Shown: positions 12,001 through 27,000 of the stretch, piece by piece
Position numbering within the stretch: the stretch's first letter is position 1
Layout of the letters: each line of letters begins with the position of its first letter
DNA from: Mytilus trossulus
Taxonomy: Eukaryota; Mollusca; Bivalvia; Mytilida; Mytilidae
NCBI RefSeq assembly: GCF_036588685.1
Contig: NC_086382.1
Coordinates: forward strand, 64,588,929 to 64,652,928
Reading direction: 5' to 3'
DNA length: 64,000 nucleotides
Notes under the pieces: model-generated
Database searches by the model: none
Seen by the model: only the letters and a program-made list of their open reading frames with translations
What the model was told of the DNA's origin: nothing
Position numbers and translations under genes: made by a program

Positions 12001-15000
12001 GTTATTGTGTTGTTCTATCATATGACATACATGTATTTTCTTTTTACTTTCACTTTCAATGGAAAACAAGAAAGTATAATTTGTTTATTTAAGGTTATAA
12101 TTGAACAAAGAATGAAACGTCTGTATTTTCACCTCAAAAACTATTCTGTGTACAGACTTACTTGTGCAGTTTGGAAAGTTTCAAAGACTCGCATCCACTA
12201 GATATATAAAAGTAAAATGCATTTTGTGTTTCAGAAAGATGAAATAATGTTTAGATTTTGATGGGCCATTATTCCGTTCCTGCAGAAGATGTAGCCTACC
12301 TCCAGCTTCTGACATCCACCTGCATTCCATCCATTTTTAGAAAAAATCATGCACTTATAACTTTTAGAACATATTTCTCAACAGTCTAAATCTAAAATAT
12401 TTTAAAAAAGAAAATTCTATCATTAGTCCTGTCAACATATATTTGTTCCGCCTAACCAGCATACTAACAGAAAACAGAAGTTCCAATGGAAACTTTGTTA
12501 CAAACATTACCATAATATCTATTCTTAATGGAACAAATATTCTATACCATTTATTCCGTAAGGAACATATACTGTAATATTTATTCCTGTGGAAATAATA
12601 TTCCAGAATATCTTTTCCTTTTGGAACTTAAGTTATGAAGGAATTTCTATTCCGTGACAGTTTACATATTCATATTTGTTTTTGCAAGGTGACAAGAAGT
12701 TAACAAAGTACAAAATGAAAATTTGTTTTAGCCTTTATCCATCACATCCTTTACTTTTTACAGAAGTCATTTTCACCAACAAGAGACTCTTCTGTTGCAC
12801 CACTACAGAACAAAATGAGTGATGATAGTTCCCCTCCGGGGACTTACAAGACAAATATAAGTATAAATGGAAATGAAAAGCCAAATCAAGAAATGTTCAA
12901 CCTTCTTCCAACAAAGAAAGAAGAGGAAGTGGAAGCCATTGAGGTGCCAAAGATTCACACATCTGATTCACATATCCCAGAGGGAATGAAGCCAAGAGAT
13001 ATGTCACATGACAAAAACTTAGAGGCATTAGCTAATATACCAATTCATCAGGTTAGTTAAAAAAACTGTCAAACTAGGTGTAATTTAATTTGGTTACCAT
13101 TGTGTTAACCTATTTCTATTTACATGATATATGAACATATGGAAAAAAAAATACAAACTACCTAGTACAGGACTAAACACTTGACTAGTCCTTCATGTTG
13201 GTGATAAAGGGGCAGACAACTTGTGTTTTTATACTATTGTGTTAAAGCTGAAAAAATACCCTTTTTATTCTGTGATGTTTTATTGATTTGTTGAAAACAT
13301 GGGGAAAAATGTAAAAACAGTCTAGTAAACACAACACACCAACAGAAAATAGGGCAACACTAACCCCACCAAACATGGACCACTAACAGAAAGTAGAAAA
13401 TAGGGCAACACTAACCCCACCAAACATGGACCACTAACAGAAAGTAGAAAATAGGGCAACACTAACCCCACCAAACATGGACCACTAACAGAAAGTAGAA
13501 AATAGGGCAACACTAACCCCACCAAACATGGACCACTTACAGAAAGTAGAAAAAGGCAACATTAACCCCACCAAACATGTACCATGTGGACTGAACTCAT
13601 GTTCTACGAAAGGACTAGCAGTTCCTGCTTTTCTAGTGACACCTGTCCTGTTGATAAGTCATATCTAGCTATAAAGAAGCATTCAATAAGTTGTGTACAT
13701 GGATTGGTACATTGTACAATGTATGTAATTGTTCACTGCTAATATGCTGACTAGTTGTACACACTGGTTATAGAGTCAGGCAGGTGATATTTTAAAGCTG
13801 TAAAATTGCTTTGTTTTCCTTTTTAGTCTGCGATGTGTTCTTGTCTACAACAGCAAATAAAAAAAATCTGTTATTGAATAAAAATATCTATTTTAGAGTG
13901 CTAGAACTGGGGACTTTGAATCATTGAATGAATATCTAAAAACAATTCACTCTAACCAACTGAGGAAGAAAGTGAATGCTAAAGATGAAAACAGAATTAC
14001 TCCACTACATTATGCTGCACGTTACAATCATCTGGACGTGGCCAGAAAACTTATAGAATGTGGTGCAAGTAAGTTGGGAATGATAAATTATACCATCATA
14101 CCTATAAAGTAAAATCACAAAAATACTTAACTCAGATGAAAATTAAAAAAAGAAAGTCCCTAAATTAATCAAATGGCAAAATAAAAGCTCAAACTAACAT
14201 GACAAATGGATAACAACTGTCATATTCCTGACAGTCATTTTCTAATGTAGAAAATGAGGGATAAACTTTTTTTTTAAGCTAGTTGTTAAACCTCTCATTT
14301 GTATGACAGTCACATCAAATTATAGCATGGGTCAACTTACATTTGACATGATATAGAACAAACATGACAAAGCTTGATAGAAATACCAATATTATTACAT
14401 GTAGTTAAAAACCTTTTATTTTATTCTTTAATCAGATTGATTGATTTGAGGATCATTTAAAAAAAAAAAAAATTGTCATTTGTGTAGTGTAAATTCCAGT
14501 CTGTGAATGTAAAATCTCTAAAAAATATTAATACATCTTTTTCTTATTTAGGTTTCTAGGGGAAAAAATCACTAACTTTTGCATTGAACTTATAGGCAAC
14601 AAAAAAACCTCAAACCAATAAAAATCGAGCTAGCAGAAAAATTTAAAGAAAACACTTAGTGTCTATATTGTTTTTGAATGAGTATATTTGAAGTGCTACA
14701 ATAGAAAAAGAACATGAACATGTAATGGTTGATTTTAAATCAATCTTTCTCTAATGTTTGTGCTATTTTCACATTTCCTGACCGGGGTGAGAAAAATATT
14801 TCTCCTCACTAGTGAAAAATCTGTTCTCGGCAAATGATTAGTCGAAATTTGATTATGACGTCAAAATGTTTTGTTTTCTTCTCAATTTTTCTATTGTGAC
14901 GTCATGAAAAAAGGCGACCTTGCCTGATGACGTCGTATATAAAGAGCACAATTTTATGAAAATCTTTGAAAAAGAACAATAAAAGGCATTAGAGAAAGAG

Positions 15001-18000
15001 ATTCCGACACTATAACTCGTGTATTACGATATTTCTCCACTCTCGACAGTTTAATTTTATTATTTAAAGGGCTTGGCAAGCCTCGCGCTTTAAATAATAA
15101 AATTTAACTGTCTCGAGTGGAGAAATATCGTAATACACTTGTTGCAGTGTTAGAATCTATATTTCACATCTACAGCATAAAACATGATCAAGTCTTGACA
15201 ATATTAAAATTTAATTAGGTGAGATTTCCTAAATTATCACATTTGTGTAAATGAAGAATACAGTTCTGAGAAATGAAGTTAAGCCAAAGTAGCTTTTATT
15301 CATACTTAAAACTGTTTAACTTATAACATATAAGCCCAAACTGTAAACATGGTAAAAAAAACATAAAATAAAAAAATAATCCGATATGAAATAATGGTAC
15401 AATGAATAATTAAAATGCAGATGACTTATTACATGGTGCACAAATGTGCAATTTAACCAATTAATGGCAATTATGATACATTTATTCCTCTAATATAAAT
15501 TTATCATGGTTTACAAAATTGTGGGTTTATTTATTTTTGTGGTTTCATGGGTATCAATTTTTGTGGATTACTAAAAATTTGCATATTTGTGGATATTTGA
15601 TTTCTTGGTTTTGCAAATATCTGTTTACAAAGCTTAATGAAAATATTTTATTCTTTGAACATTTGAATTTGCGGTACTCCTGTACCCACAAAACAAATGA
15701 TAAATTCCAATCCAAGGTAATAATAATGAATCCACAGAATATGTTTATGTCTTTATTGTCAGATGTGGACGCCAGAGATGAAGAAGATTTAACACCATTG
15801 CATTATACTGCTAGATACAAACGAGAAAAATCAAGGAAACAAGAAATTCAGCTGGATGTAAGTACTAAAAGGGGGATAAGCATGATGATGATGGTAGAAT
15901 AAAAATTAGAGGAGAAAGAAAGGGCTTCCAACAAATATCTTACAAGAAGACTGTTATTAACATGTGGTAAAGGTCTTATAAACTAGTTGGTTAGTTTTCT
16001 CATTTGTCATTTCGGGGTCTTTTATAGCTACAAATGTAACTATGCAATATGGGCTTTACTCATAATTGAAAGCCATATAGTGACCTATAGTTGTTTATTT
16101 CTATGTCATTTGGTCTTTTGTTAAGAGTTGTCTCATTGGCAATCACACCACATCTTCTTTTTTTTTTTTTATATATAGACCAATATTCATAAACTAAAAA
16201 TACTGTAAATTCAGAAATTATTGTCAGATTGTGAGGTTTTTGTTTTGCATATAATGTAACTGGGTGAGTTATTGTGAGTATCACAGTTATAAGAACTTGC
16301 ATTCTGAAATCTTGACATATATATTGTGTATGCAGCATTTCATTTAACATGTTTAATCACAATGATTATTCTCATATTTTCATCTGTCTTGATGAAGTGG
16401 CAAAAATGAATACAATGGAATACAAGCAATGATTTCTGAAATTACAGTAATAAAAACACAGCTAACATTTTTAGGAAGTACACATTTTTCTTACATATGA
16501 ATAAAAGAAAAATAAGATAAGCTGAGTTCACTTATACAGTCCATTGACAAGTTAATTTCTGAGTCTTGTAGAACTAAGCATGAATATTTTATAAATTGTA
16601 TTACAGCAAGAGGCACCATTGGTATCAAAGGTATTTTTTTTATTTTCTGAAATGCTTTGTGTTCACCAGTTTTAACATTAGGCATGTAGTTAATGTTGTC
16701 ATGTTGTTTGTTGTTTCAGATGTTATGTTAAGTGAGGGGATGACACGTTTGGAACAAGGATATATTGGGTCAAAAAGTGGGGATTTGGGATATAAGGGGT
16801 AAAAAAAAGTAGGATGTTGGATAAAAAGTGGGAAGGGGGAAAAGATTACCATAAACATGGGATTTTGGTAATGAACATCCACCGTGTCATCCCCTATTAT
16901 GTTTTTTGTTATTTCTCCTTTATTTATACTGCAAATAATTTGATCAATTTATTTTAATTTAATTTTGAAAGTTTAGTTAGTTAGTTTGTTCAGTGTTGTT
17001 GAAAGTTTTCATAATGAGTTTGAATATTTCACTTAACTTGAACATGATGTTAAGCTAGATAGTCTTGTGTTAAGACCAACAGCCTACTACCAAGGTGTTA
17101 AAGGTTATAGTATGTTGTGACTTGTAAATATGGTCCTTTAACTTATAAATATGGATACTTAACAGTTAGTTTGTACTGTTTACAAGTTAGTAAATGTTTA
17201 CTATCATGACTATAGCAAAAATTTATAACCTGATTATAATTCATATTTGTCAGTTTTCTAAAAGGTCTGGTTTCTTTTAAAATAACATATAGTAAACATG
17301 ACCTTCTAATAAAAGTTACTTAGATGTTGAAACCAAATAGTTTTCATTGTCATTGGATTAAAGAAATTAAGTGAATGCAAATATAACATTGCTTTAACCA
17401 AAATAAATCAATCACTACTACTGGTTATGGAAACTATGTGTATGTATTGGTTTTTCAAATGTCAATATTAGTTGTATATTGCACATAAATAAGATAACGG
17501 TATTGTTTTTGAACTTAGAGTAATAGCACTGCAAGTTTTATATCTGGTTATAGATCAGTGTATGTTCTATAACTTGCCACTAGTTCCCAGGGTACAATGA
17601 GATGAGTTAATGTTGTTATTGATTGACAATGCAGTCCCATGTCACTGTTGAAAAATTCTGTAATTCAGTTTATTAGATGCTTGTTAAATGTAAATGTAAA
17701 TATGGCATTAAGTGTTACCCTAGCTTGACTGTCTGCCCTTACCATCTTTCTGTCCATCTTATTTTATGTTCCTACACTTTTACAGTAGTTTTACTCATCC
17801 AACTTTTATGAAATTTGTACGCAATGCTAAGAATCAAATCTCATAGAAAGAGTCATTTTGGGTAGTGATTAATTTACCCTTCTAGAGTTATGCTCCATTA
17901 TAATTAAAAAAATGAAGGTTTTTTTGTGTGTCCACACTCCTTCCTGAGTTTGCCTCATACAATTTTAGGAAACTTGTACTACAATAACATATTTCCAGTT

Positions 18001-21000
18001 TATATGATTTTGTGCAAACATTTATTTTATTGCTATAACTTGTATAACAAAATCTTATAATTCTTGTATCAATTCATACTATTTAGTATTATGGAAAAAA
18101 TGGCAGTCAAGCTTCAATGAGAAACATTCCTGTACCAGTAAGGCTTTGTGATATCTAAAGTCACAGATTTTTTGTTTAAATCACTACTTCATTGCATTTA
18201 ATCCTTATGTCAACAGCAATTTACAGAAGCAGAGTTTTTCTTATTACTGTACATTTAAAGGGGACACTTCTTTATTCCTTTGTTTTCCGAAGAATGTTTA
18301 GAAGTGAAAATTTGCTCTTTGTTATTCCCAATATAAGGTGTGAATTAATATCTGCAATGATTTGATTTGAGCTCAAATTTAATTTTATCTCTCGACTATC
18401 TTGTTACACAATGTAGCGTAAACTAATTTATACTTCACATCATATTTTATTTTATGGAGAAGAAAAGGATTGGATTTTTTGGACCAATATTTCAGATTTC
18501 TGCAAATTATAAGAATGACCAAATTTGATATAATTTGATAAATGTGTCAGAACATACAATACTTTTTCATTATAGATAACATCAAAGTGTACTGTAAATG
18601 ACTGTTCAGGAGTTTCACTTTTGCCTCTTATGTCTCTTTAATTTCCTTAAGATGGTAAAAATTGATAGTGATGCTGACATGATTAACTTCAGTTTCCTTT
18701 GAAGTAGGAGTTTATATTTTTACAACATTGCCAGTTATAACAATGAAATGTGCATTTGTATATCCATTATACATGTTAATTATGCTTTGATGTTTTTTGA
18801 CTCATTTATAACTGAATTTGCTACAGATTAACAAAAACATATTTTTCTTATTTTAGCCTTCTGGGAGTGAGTTACCTATGCGACATATTGAGTCTGCAGA
18901 TGATTTCTCCAAGAGTGTGTGTAATTTCCTGATAAAAAGTAATGCCAAGATTAACATAGAGGACAAATATGGTCAGACTCCACTTCATTATGCTGCTATG
19001 AGAGGCAATGAAATTGTTGCCAAGGAGTTGTTAGCTTTACCTGGTATAAATTTGGAGGTAATTAAATTATACATAAAAATCAGCAGCAAAATTAAAAGTT
19101 CAAATTCTTTATTACCTTGAACTTTACAGTTCATCAGTGTTCAGTATAGAGTATAAAAAACAGGTAAATGTTATAGGTGTAAGAATTGTAAAGGCATATT
19201 GACACTACTTGTATGCAAGTTTGTCTGCCATTACTTAAAATGACTTAATAGCCTCAAAATTTTGCATTACAAATGAAAATATTTAATTTCAAAATTATTG
19301 ATTGATGCATGATGTTAGAAGGTTATTTCCCTCCCACATTTGAGGTCTGGAAACAAATTCAGCTAAGTGTTTCTAATGAGTCTATTGACACCAAGTAAAC
19401 ATCACAATATCATTATATGCCATTCTATTTTAGGCTCAAGATAAACAGGGAATGAGACCTATCCACATGGCAGCTACCCACAACCAGGAGTCTATATGCA
19501 GCATGTTGTTGGAGGCTGGGTGTGAATTACGATGCCAGGACAATGAAAAGTTAACCCCCTTACATTGCGCAACAACAGAAGGAACAGTTGAAATTGTTAA
19601 AGTTTTGTTTGAGGCAGCTGAATCTAGAGGAAGCTGGGTATCAGTTGCTGATGTAAGTATCTATATTGCATTAATATTGTCTGTCTATTTGTATTTAATA
19701 CATATTTCATTTTATTTTAAAATTCATATATATGATATATAAATGAGATATCAACACATACTTTGGTCTTCTAGTTGAAAGGTATTTTGTCTTTCCTTTT
19801 ATTATTTTTATGAATCTTCCTCTGGCATCTTGAGAAACTGTCACCAAGTTATTGTTTCACAGGCCCATTGAAACAATATTTGGTACATGGAATCAGACAG
19901 ATACTATGCTTTTGACATTTATACCAATGAACAAAAATCAATTACCTTAAACAGTAACAGAGTTATCTCCCCTTCACTTTTCTTGTTATCTCATCTCCTG
20001 AAACCTTAAAATATATACATTAAGTTATTTTTTTTAAAATTGTTATTTACAAGTAATATTAAAATTGTTTAATGCAATATTGAAATATTGCATTTCAATA
20101 CCTGACACTATTAAAAAATCTAAAGTATCTTTAAAATCCAATTTAAACAAGGAATTTGTCATTACTTTGGGTTTTGGGAAAAAAGCATTGTGTGACATAG
20201 ATTCTTGATCTTTTATAGATGTTAGCGGACAGAGATTGTGATTACAACACTCCACTTCATACTTAATTTAATAATAATTATAACTTAAAAGTGAGAAAGG
20301 TCTAAAGGCTAAACTGCATAAATCCCTCCATGAATCTGCTCAACTTTAAATTATCTGTTTGATATTTTTATGTAAATCATATTCATTTCATACATACTTG
20401 GATCTTTTATAGATGTTAGCGGACAGAGATTGTGATTACAACACTCCACTTCATTTGGCCGTGGAAAATGGAAACTATGAGGTTGTCAAACTTTGTCTAC
20501 AGAAGAAGGCTAATCTGAACACACCTGCTGACAATTACATGTACCCACTTCATCTAGCTTCAAAGGCTGGTGATGTTAAAAGTGTGAAGCTGCTAGTCGA
20601 CTACGGAGCTCGTATTGATGTGAGGAACATAGAAATGGCCACTCCATTACATATAGCAGCTCAGTACAATCACAAGGATATTGTAGAGTTTTTCTTGAGA
20701 CAGTATGTTATTTTTAGATTAAAATATAAGTTTGAATGTTACATCCATGAAGTTTACAAATTTAGTATATAGATATGAGAAATTGTGGATTGACTGCCAA
20801 TGAGCAATGCAAGATGAGACAACTTTCCATCAAACATGTTCAAGTCACAATTTGTAAAAGAAAAACCATTGTAGAACCTATTTTGACCAAACTTACTTTT
20901 AATTCACCTTGGTCATGAGGTCTATTTGAGCTATTGGTATCACCTTGGGTCATGGCATCAATAGTAAACAGCCATCCTTGGGGTATTTGATTAAAATAAT

Positions 21001-24000
21001 ATTTCTTATACTCATCTTCTCAAGCTTTAAACATGCAGTTGTGATAGAATATAGATGTCCAACCTCTATTAACCATGATTATGAAGTGAAGTGTTCTATA
21101 TGCAATGAAACTTTCTTGTGTGGTGTTCTGTCTAATTTGTGAATTATTTTTAAAACCAACATATAAAAGATAAAAAACATTGATATTCTTCTTCCTGTAT
21201 GAATTAACATGATTAACAGAGATGTTTGGTTAACACCAGTGAAACAGAAGCCTCATATTTAAGCTTTTTTTTAATAAATCATCTAGAAATTGTTAATATT
21301 CTAACGTTTCAGATTTTGTAAAAATAAAAAAATTATGGAAAATAACTACTGTAAATTCAGAAATTATTGCGATGTTTTTATTATTGCGAATAATGCGACA
21401 GAGTTTTGAACGCAATAATTAAAACTCGCATTTTGTAATATTTTAACTGAATAAAGCATGACTTTTCCCAAAATCGTAAAAATCAAAATCGCATTAAAGA
21501 TCAAATTGACAAAATCGCAATAATAAATGCACGCAATAATTTCTGAATTTACAGTATTATTATCTTTTAGACCAAAACCTCCTGTTGAGTATCGAGACAA
21601 AGATGGATTTTCTCCACTGTTGATAGCTGCTACATATGGCCATGCTGAGACCATCCATCAACTTCTAATAAAAGGTGCTGATTATGAAGCCGTTGAGAAG
21701 AATGATAAGACAGCTGTGTACTTGGCTTGTGAGGAGGATAAACCAGAGGCTTTATCTGTAAGGCAAAATTATTTACAAAACTCTCATTTTGGAAAAATTC
21801 AAAATAAATGCGTTGTCAGTAAACTTAATTTACCACCATCAAATCACTGATTGATGCTGTCCGAGCTTAAAAATCAGTACAGTTATCTCCCAAATAGAAG
21901 TTACAAGATGCATGTAATCATGAGGGTGGTAATGGGGGTAACTTCATGACGAATAACGGTAATAATTCTTACCAAATGATGTTAATGGTAATTTTTGGTG
22001 CATGACGATAAAATGTACATTTTCTTTTAGCTGATAAAAAAATTAACTAATTTTGATGAATACTGTTAAATATTTCTCAACAATGACAGTATCGAAAATT
22101 AATTCAGACCTTTGACGAATCAGGATAATAAGTTTGACAAATAACGGTACTACGTTTACCAACTTCACGTTAATAGTAGTTGAAAATGACTGTTTGTTGC
22201 CTGACGGTAAAGGGCATTGCTACCCTCAATCATGAGTTACCATATCAACACGTGTAAATTTAAAGACCATTTATGGAACGCCGGAACTGTCTTATAGTGT
22301 AAATATTTAATGTGTTATGTCGCTTTGCCTTTACGTCATGTCATTTCTTCTTTATGTTATGTGCAGATGCCTTTATATCCTGACACGGCATCTCTGTGTT
22401 ATGTCAAATTAGTAATGTGTTTGGTCAAACAGTTGTATGATATGTCAGTGTTAAACTTTGTTGTGTAAAATATGCATTACATTATGCTGTAACTACTATA
22501 TATTCTGTGAAAACTTCGGAACTTTATGATCAACAACCTTTACATTCTATCATATTTGATCTATGTTGTGTCTATTCTTCTTTTACATAAGTCAGTTAAT
22601 AATTGCGTCCTGTCTCAAGTGTTATTGTTATGTCAAATGTTCTAAACGTTTTGTTTTGATCTACCTTTGTTCTATGTAAATCTCATGATATTATAGTCTT
22701 TTTGCGTTATGTTGTGTTTATACATATGTATCTCCAGTGAAAAACATAATACATCATGGTATAATTCATATGCGTTTTGCCGTACAGTTGATTCTCTCTG
22801 TGAGCATTCATTTCGTCATGTGCAAATGCCTTTTACATTATGTGCAAACAACTAATTCGTTTTGTGCAAACCTCGTTTACCTTATGTGCAAACATCGTTT
22901 ACCCTATGTGCAAACATCGTTTACCGTATGTGCAAACACCATCGTTTACCTTATGTGCAAACACCTATTACGTTATGTGCAAATATCTATTAAGTTATGT
23001 ATAAAAACTACATCATTATGTGCAAACACTATTACGTTATGTGCAAATAACGCTTACATTATGTGCAAACACCGATAACGCTATGTGCAATTGCTTATTA
23101 CATTATGTCCAAACATCTATTACGTTAGGTGCAAACACCAATTACGTTATGTGCAAACACCTATTACGTTATGTGTAAACACCTATTACGTTATGTGCAA
23201 ACACCTATTACGTTATGTGTAAACACCTATTACGTTATGTGCAAACACCTATAACGTTCTGGTAAACGCTTTTTTGACACAGATTAAAACAAAACGCATC
23301 AGTGATATACACTTTGAAAATTAAAAAGTTTTAGCTTTCTAAAAAACTCTGAACTACTATTCTTTTTCAAAGTAATATCCATTGGATGCTGAATGTGAAA
23401 CTGAAGGTAATATGTGTGCATCGGGTTGTTAATTTAGTATTGGAAATGTAGTATTTTTATATATTTATTGATAAAAAAATGTTAAATAGATATTTAGTTT
23501 TTTGTTCTACTTCAAGAGTTTGCGTTAAACATCCATTCTTTTTATATTTTGTTCACTTTACTTGTTGAAAATTAAAATATTTACAAATATAAAGACACGA
23601 TTCTCGAGGTGTGTCTCTCTGGAGGTGTGCCTAAACTGACAAAAGTCATAAAATACATTGAATGCATTTTTTAAAACATTGTACGGGAATATTTTAAGCA
23701 AACAAATCGTACGACGTTACGCGCGATGTTCGTACCGTTCACGTTTTTGTATGTTTTGTGGGTTTAAATGCGCTGCAGGTGCAGAAAAAAACATATTTTA
23801 AGTAAAACAAAGATACCATTGTGCTGGATACAAATGTCCTTGTTCAATTATGTCCATTAAAACATGATAAAACGTCTTTCAGGCTTCGTGTTGTTATGCA
23901 TTTGATTCCGGATTTTGGAGAAAAAAAATGGAATGTCCCGGGTAATATTTGATGACGAAAACTGAAGAATAAGCCTTCTTTTCAACTTTTTTTCGCCGAT

Positions 24001-27000
24001 TTTCATTATTTTTTTTGTTGTTGACGCGAATTGCCATGAAATGACAACCCACTATGATAAAATTGAGAATGGAAATGGGGAATGTGTCAAAGAGACAACA
24101 ACCCGACCAAAATAAAAAAACACAACAGCAGAAGGTCACCAACAGGTCTTCAATGTAGCGAGAAATTCCCGCACCCGGAGGCGTCCTTTTTTGACGGCTA
24201 ATGGCGGCTTAATCTGTTACGCCATGCAAATCTGCAAAGTTTCATTGTGGCCCACTGGGTTCCGCGGACCCTTACACATTTTTATATATATCGGTCCTCC
24301 TTTTTCTCGGCTACTGTTAAATCGAGACGTTTTTTTTATAAATGGCTAGCGAGGCATGAAGTTCATATGATTCAATCCAAATTGTTATCAAAGTGCGGAA
24401 ACAATTTTGAATTGATGCAATCTTGTTCGCCTTGAAATCGACGTAACATATTTAGTCAAAATTCTTTTAAAAAAAATCACCTATATAACGAAAAGAAAAC
24501 TGTGACAGACTTTAACACGAAAGGGAAGGCTTAAATTCTTCTTTAATTTTCATGCTACTGATTATAAATTAAGAAAGATCACTTGTCATGTTTTGTATTA
24601 TTGGAATTTCGGAACCCTCTTGTTCATCCGTTTAAAGCACCATGAAACAATTGCCAGCTAATCCCAGTTTCAAAAAACTTTAAATGTGCAGTACATGTAT
24701 TTCATTAATACGATTCAAGTTCTCAAAATGAATCAAGATAATATAAGGACAATAAGACATTTGTTAAAAGTATAAAACCCTTGTTATGTTGTATTACTAT
24801 TTGAGAACATCTTTATGTTAAAGATATTAATCAAAACACTGAAGTACTGAACATGACCACAAGTTCTTGTGGACGGTCACAAGCACTTGTCTCAGAAAAC
24901 CAAATCACATTTATTTACCTGAAAGTGACGTTACAATACAGACATTTTTTTTTTTCTGTGCGTGGATGATGAATTCAACCTCATCGTAGAAGTGATACAA
25001 ATCAGTAAACACTGTTATTTTTGTTATACATTATTTTGATATTTGTAAATTACAGTTTCATGTATATATAATTTTCATCCATTTGTATATCATCCTATTT
25101 GCACTACATTAATTATATTAATTATTATAGTGCTGTTCAAGTGCATGGTGGACACTCTTCTGTAATATTTCGATTTTTCTAATAGGTTGCATTTGAGTGG
25201 GCATTCATATTTTCCAGCAAAACATTCAATGTCCCACGCAGAGAGAGGGAGCAAAGACAGATAACTCTGCATTGGATATCGCAAACGTTCTTGAGATAAT
25301 CTTTCGCATGCTGTAACACACTTTTTTTCTGTACGTGTGTATAAATATTAAAGATTTTTTTTACTTTTTAAAGTTTAACGAAATTTTCATATTATTAATT
25401 TATGTTAAAAAAAACTCTATTTTTTTCTCTTTTTGATTTCTCATTCAATAACCAGTGCCAGAACCAGAATTTTTGAAAATGATAGAGCTGCGTTTGTTGG
25501 TTCTATAAGAAGTTTGATTAAGAGGGGGCTCGGGACTCAGTTTTGTCAAAACTCCCTGCTAATTAAAAAAAATACAAGATAAGAGATGGCGAGAAAATAT
25601 CTTCGTCCTCAGTCAATATAATCTGAATAGACGCATATATAATGTGTTGATCTTGTCAACAGTCTTTAATTCATACATGTAATTTGGCGCCTTCCAAAAC
25701 CATATGTTATGATTATGTATACAAGATATGGCGACCTATGAAATGACCCGCCGTTTTTGGTGCATATGGAAAAGAACATCACATAAACGAGGCCGTTAGT
25801 GCTCTCGTTTGAATTGATTTACATATTCGTTTCGGGGCCTTTTATTGTTGACTATGATGTATGAACTTTGCTCATTCTTGAAGGCCGTACGGTGGCCTAA
25901 AATTGTTAATTTCTGTGTCATTTTGGTCTTTTCTGTAGCTTCTTTTTGCTTCGAATAACAGAGCAGAGCTTTTAGTTTCAGTCGATATACACGCCATTTT
26001 GAAATAATTACTTGTCACATATAAATTATATTTGGTTGCTTCATGATGTGGCTGAAATTCAGCAACAACTATTGGCTTTAATGAGATAAAAATTTACAGA
26101 CTGTTCTCATCTGAGGATATTAAGCCATCAAATGCCGGAACATTAACTGTGTGTATTAAATTTCAGATCAAATGTTATTAATTCATGGTCGTTTTATTAT
26201 GCATATATTACTCACTGAAATTGAGAATTGAAATGTCAATCATAAATACGTCTTTACTTGCATTGCTAATCTGCAATATGTAGACGTTACGAGTGATGTT
26301 CGTGTCTATATGCGTTACATACGTTATCGCTAAAATCGGACTTTTTTAATGGTTTTGACGCTACAAAAATACTTCTAGAATAAGTAAAGTTAATGAACCT
26401 GTCTGGTTAGGGGAGGGTTGGGATCCGGCTAACATGTTTAACCCCGCCACACTATGTATGTATGTGCCTGTCCATAGTCCATGTAGTCTGGAGCCTGTAA
26501 TCCAGTGGTTGTCGGTTGTTTAAGTGTTACGTATTTGTATTTCTTTCATTTTAAATAAAATACGGCTCTTAGTTTTCCCGTTTGAATTGTTTTACATTGT
26601 CATTGCAGGGCCATTTATAGCTGACTATGCGGCATGGGCTTTACTCATTGTTGAAGGCCGTACGGTGACCTATAATTGTTAATGTCTGTGTTATTTTGGT
26701 CTCTTGTGGAGACTTAATTGTCTCAATGGCAATCATACCACATCTTAATTCTGCGGGACCCCCAATTACGACTTCAGTTGTTCTCAGCAGTTGTCGGTAT
26801 GGTGGCCTTATACTTCAACTGAAATTATTTATGCAGTCATTGTAAGTACCAAACAAATAGTTTTCACAAGAATAACATGACAGGTACGTAATTGTCAAAT
26901 AAGCATCATTCAAAGAAAAAGAAAAAAACTTGATAGAGACTTTTAATATTAGGCACGATTTAAAAGATATTGTGTCACTATCTATACTCCCGATTCGGCG

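Noticed and set aside
13322-13525. Minus-strand frame of repeated GPCLVGLVLPYFLLS
   Set aside because: It is the translation of the 51-bp tandem repeat, whose length is a multiple of three; no start context, splice signals or homologue.
15519-15902. 127-residue frame around TRPA exon 4
   Set aside because: Only 15763-15857 is coding; the rest is intron that happens to be open, and the splice sites fit the neighbouring exons.
22737-23078. Frame of repeated Cys-Ala-Asn and Met-Cys-Lys units, also mirrored at 30130-30508
   Set aside because: Products of the 22-bp tandem repeat in the foldback arms, open in several frames at once.
22820-23270. Regular short repeats that could suggest a CRISPR array
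   Set aside because: Units are contiguous with no unique spacers, the genome is animal, and the array is mirrored in the other arm of a mobile element.
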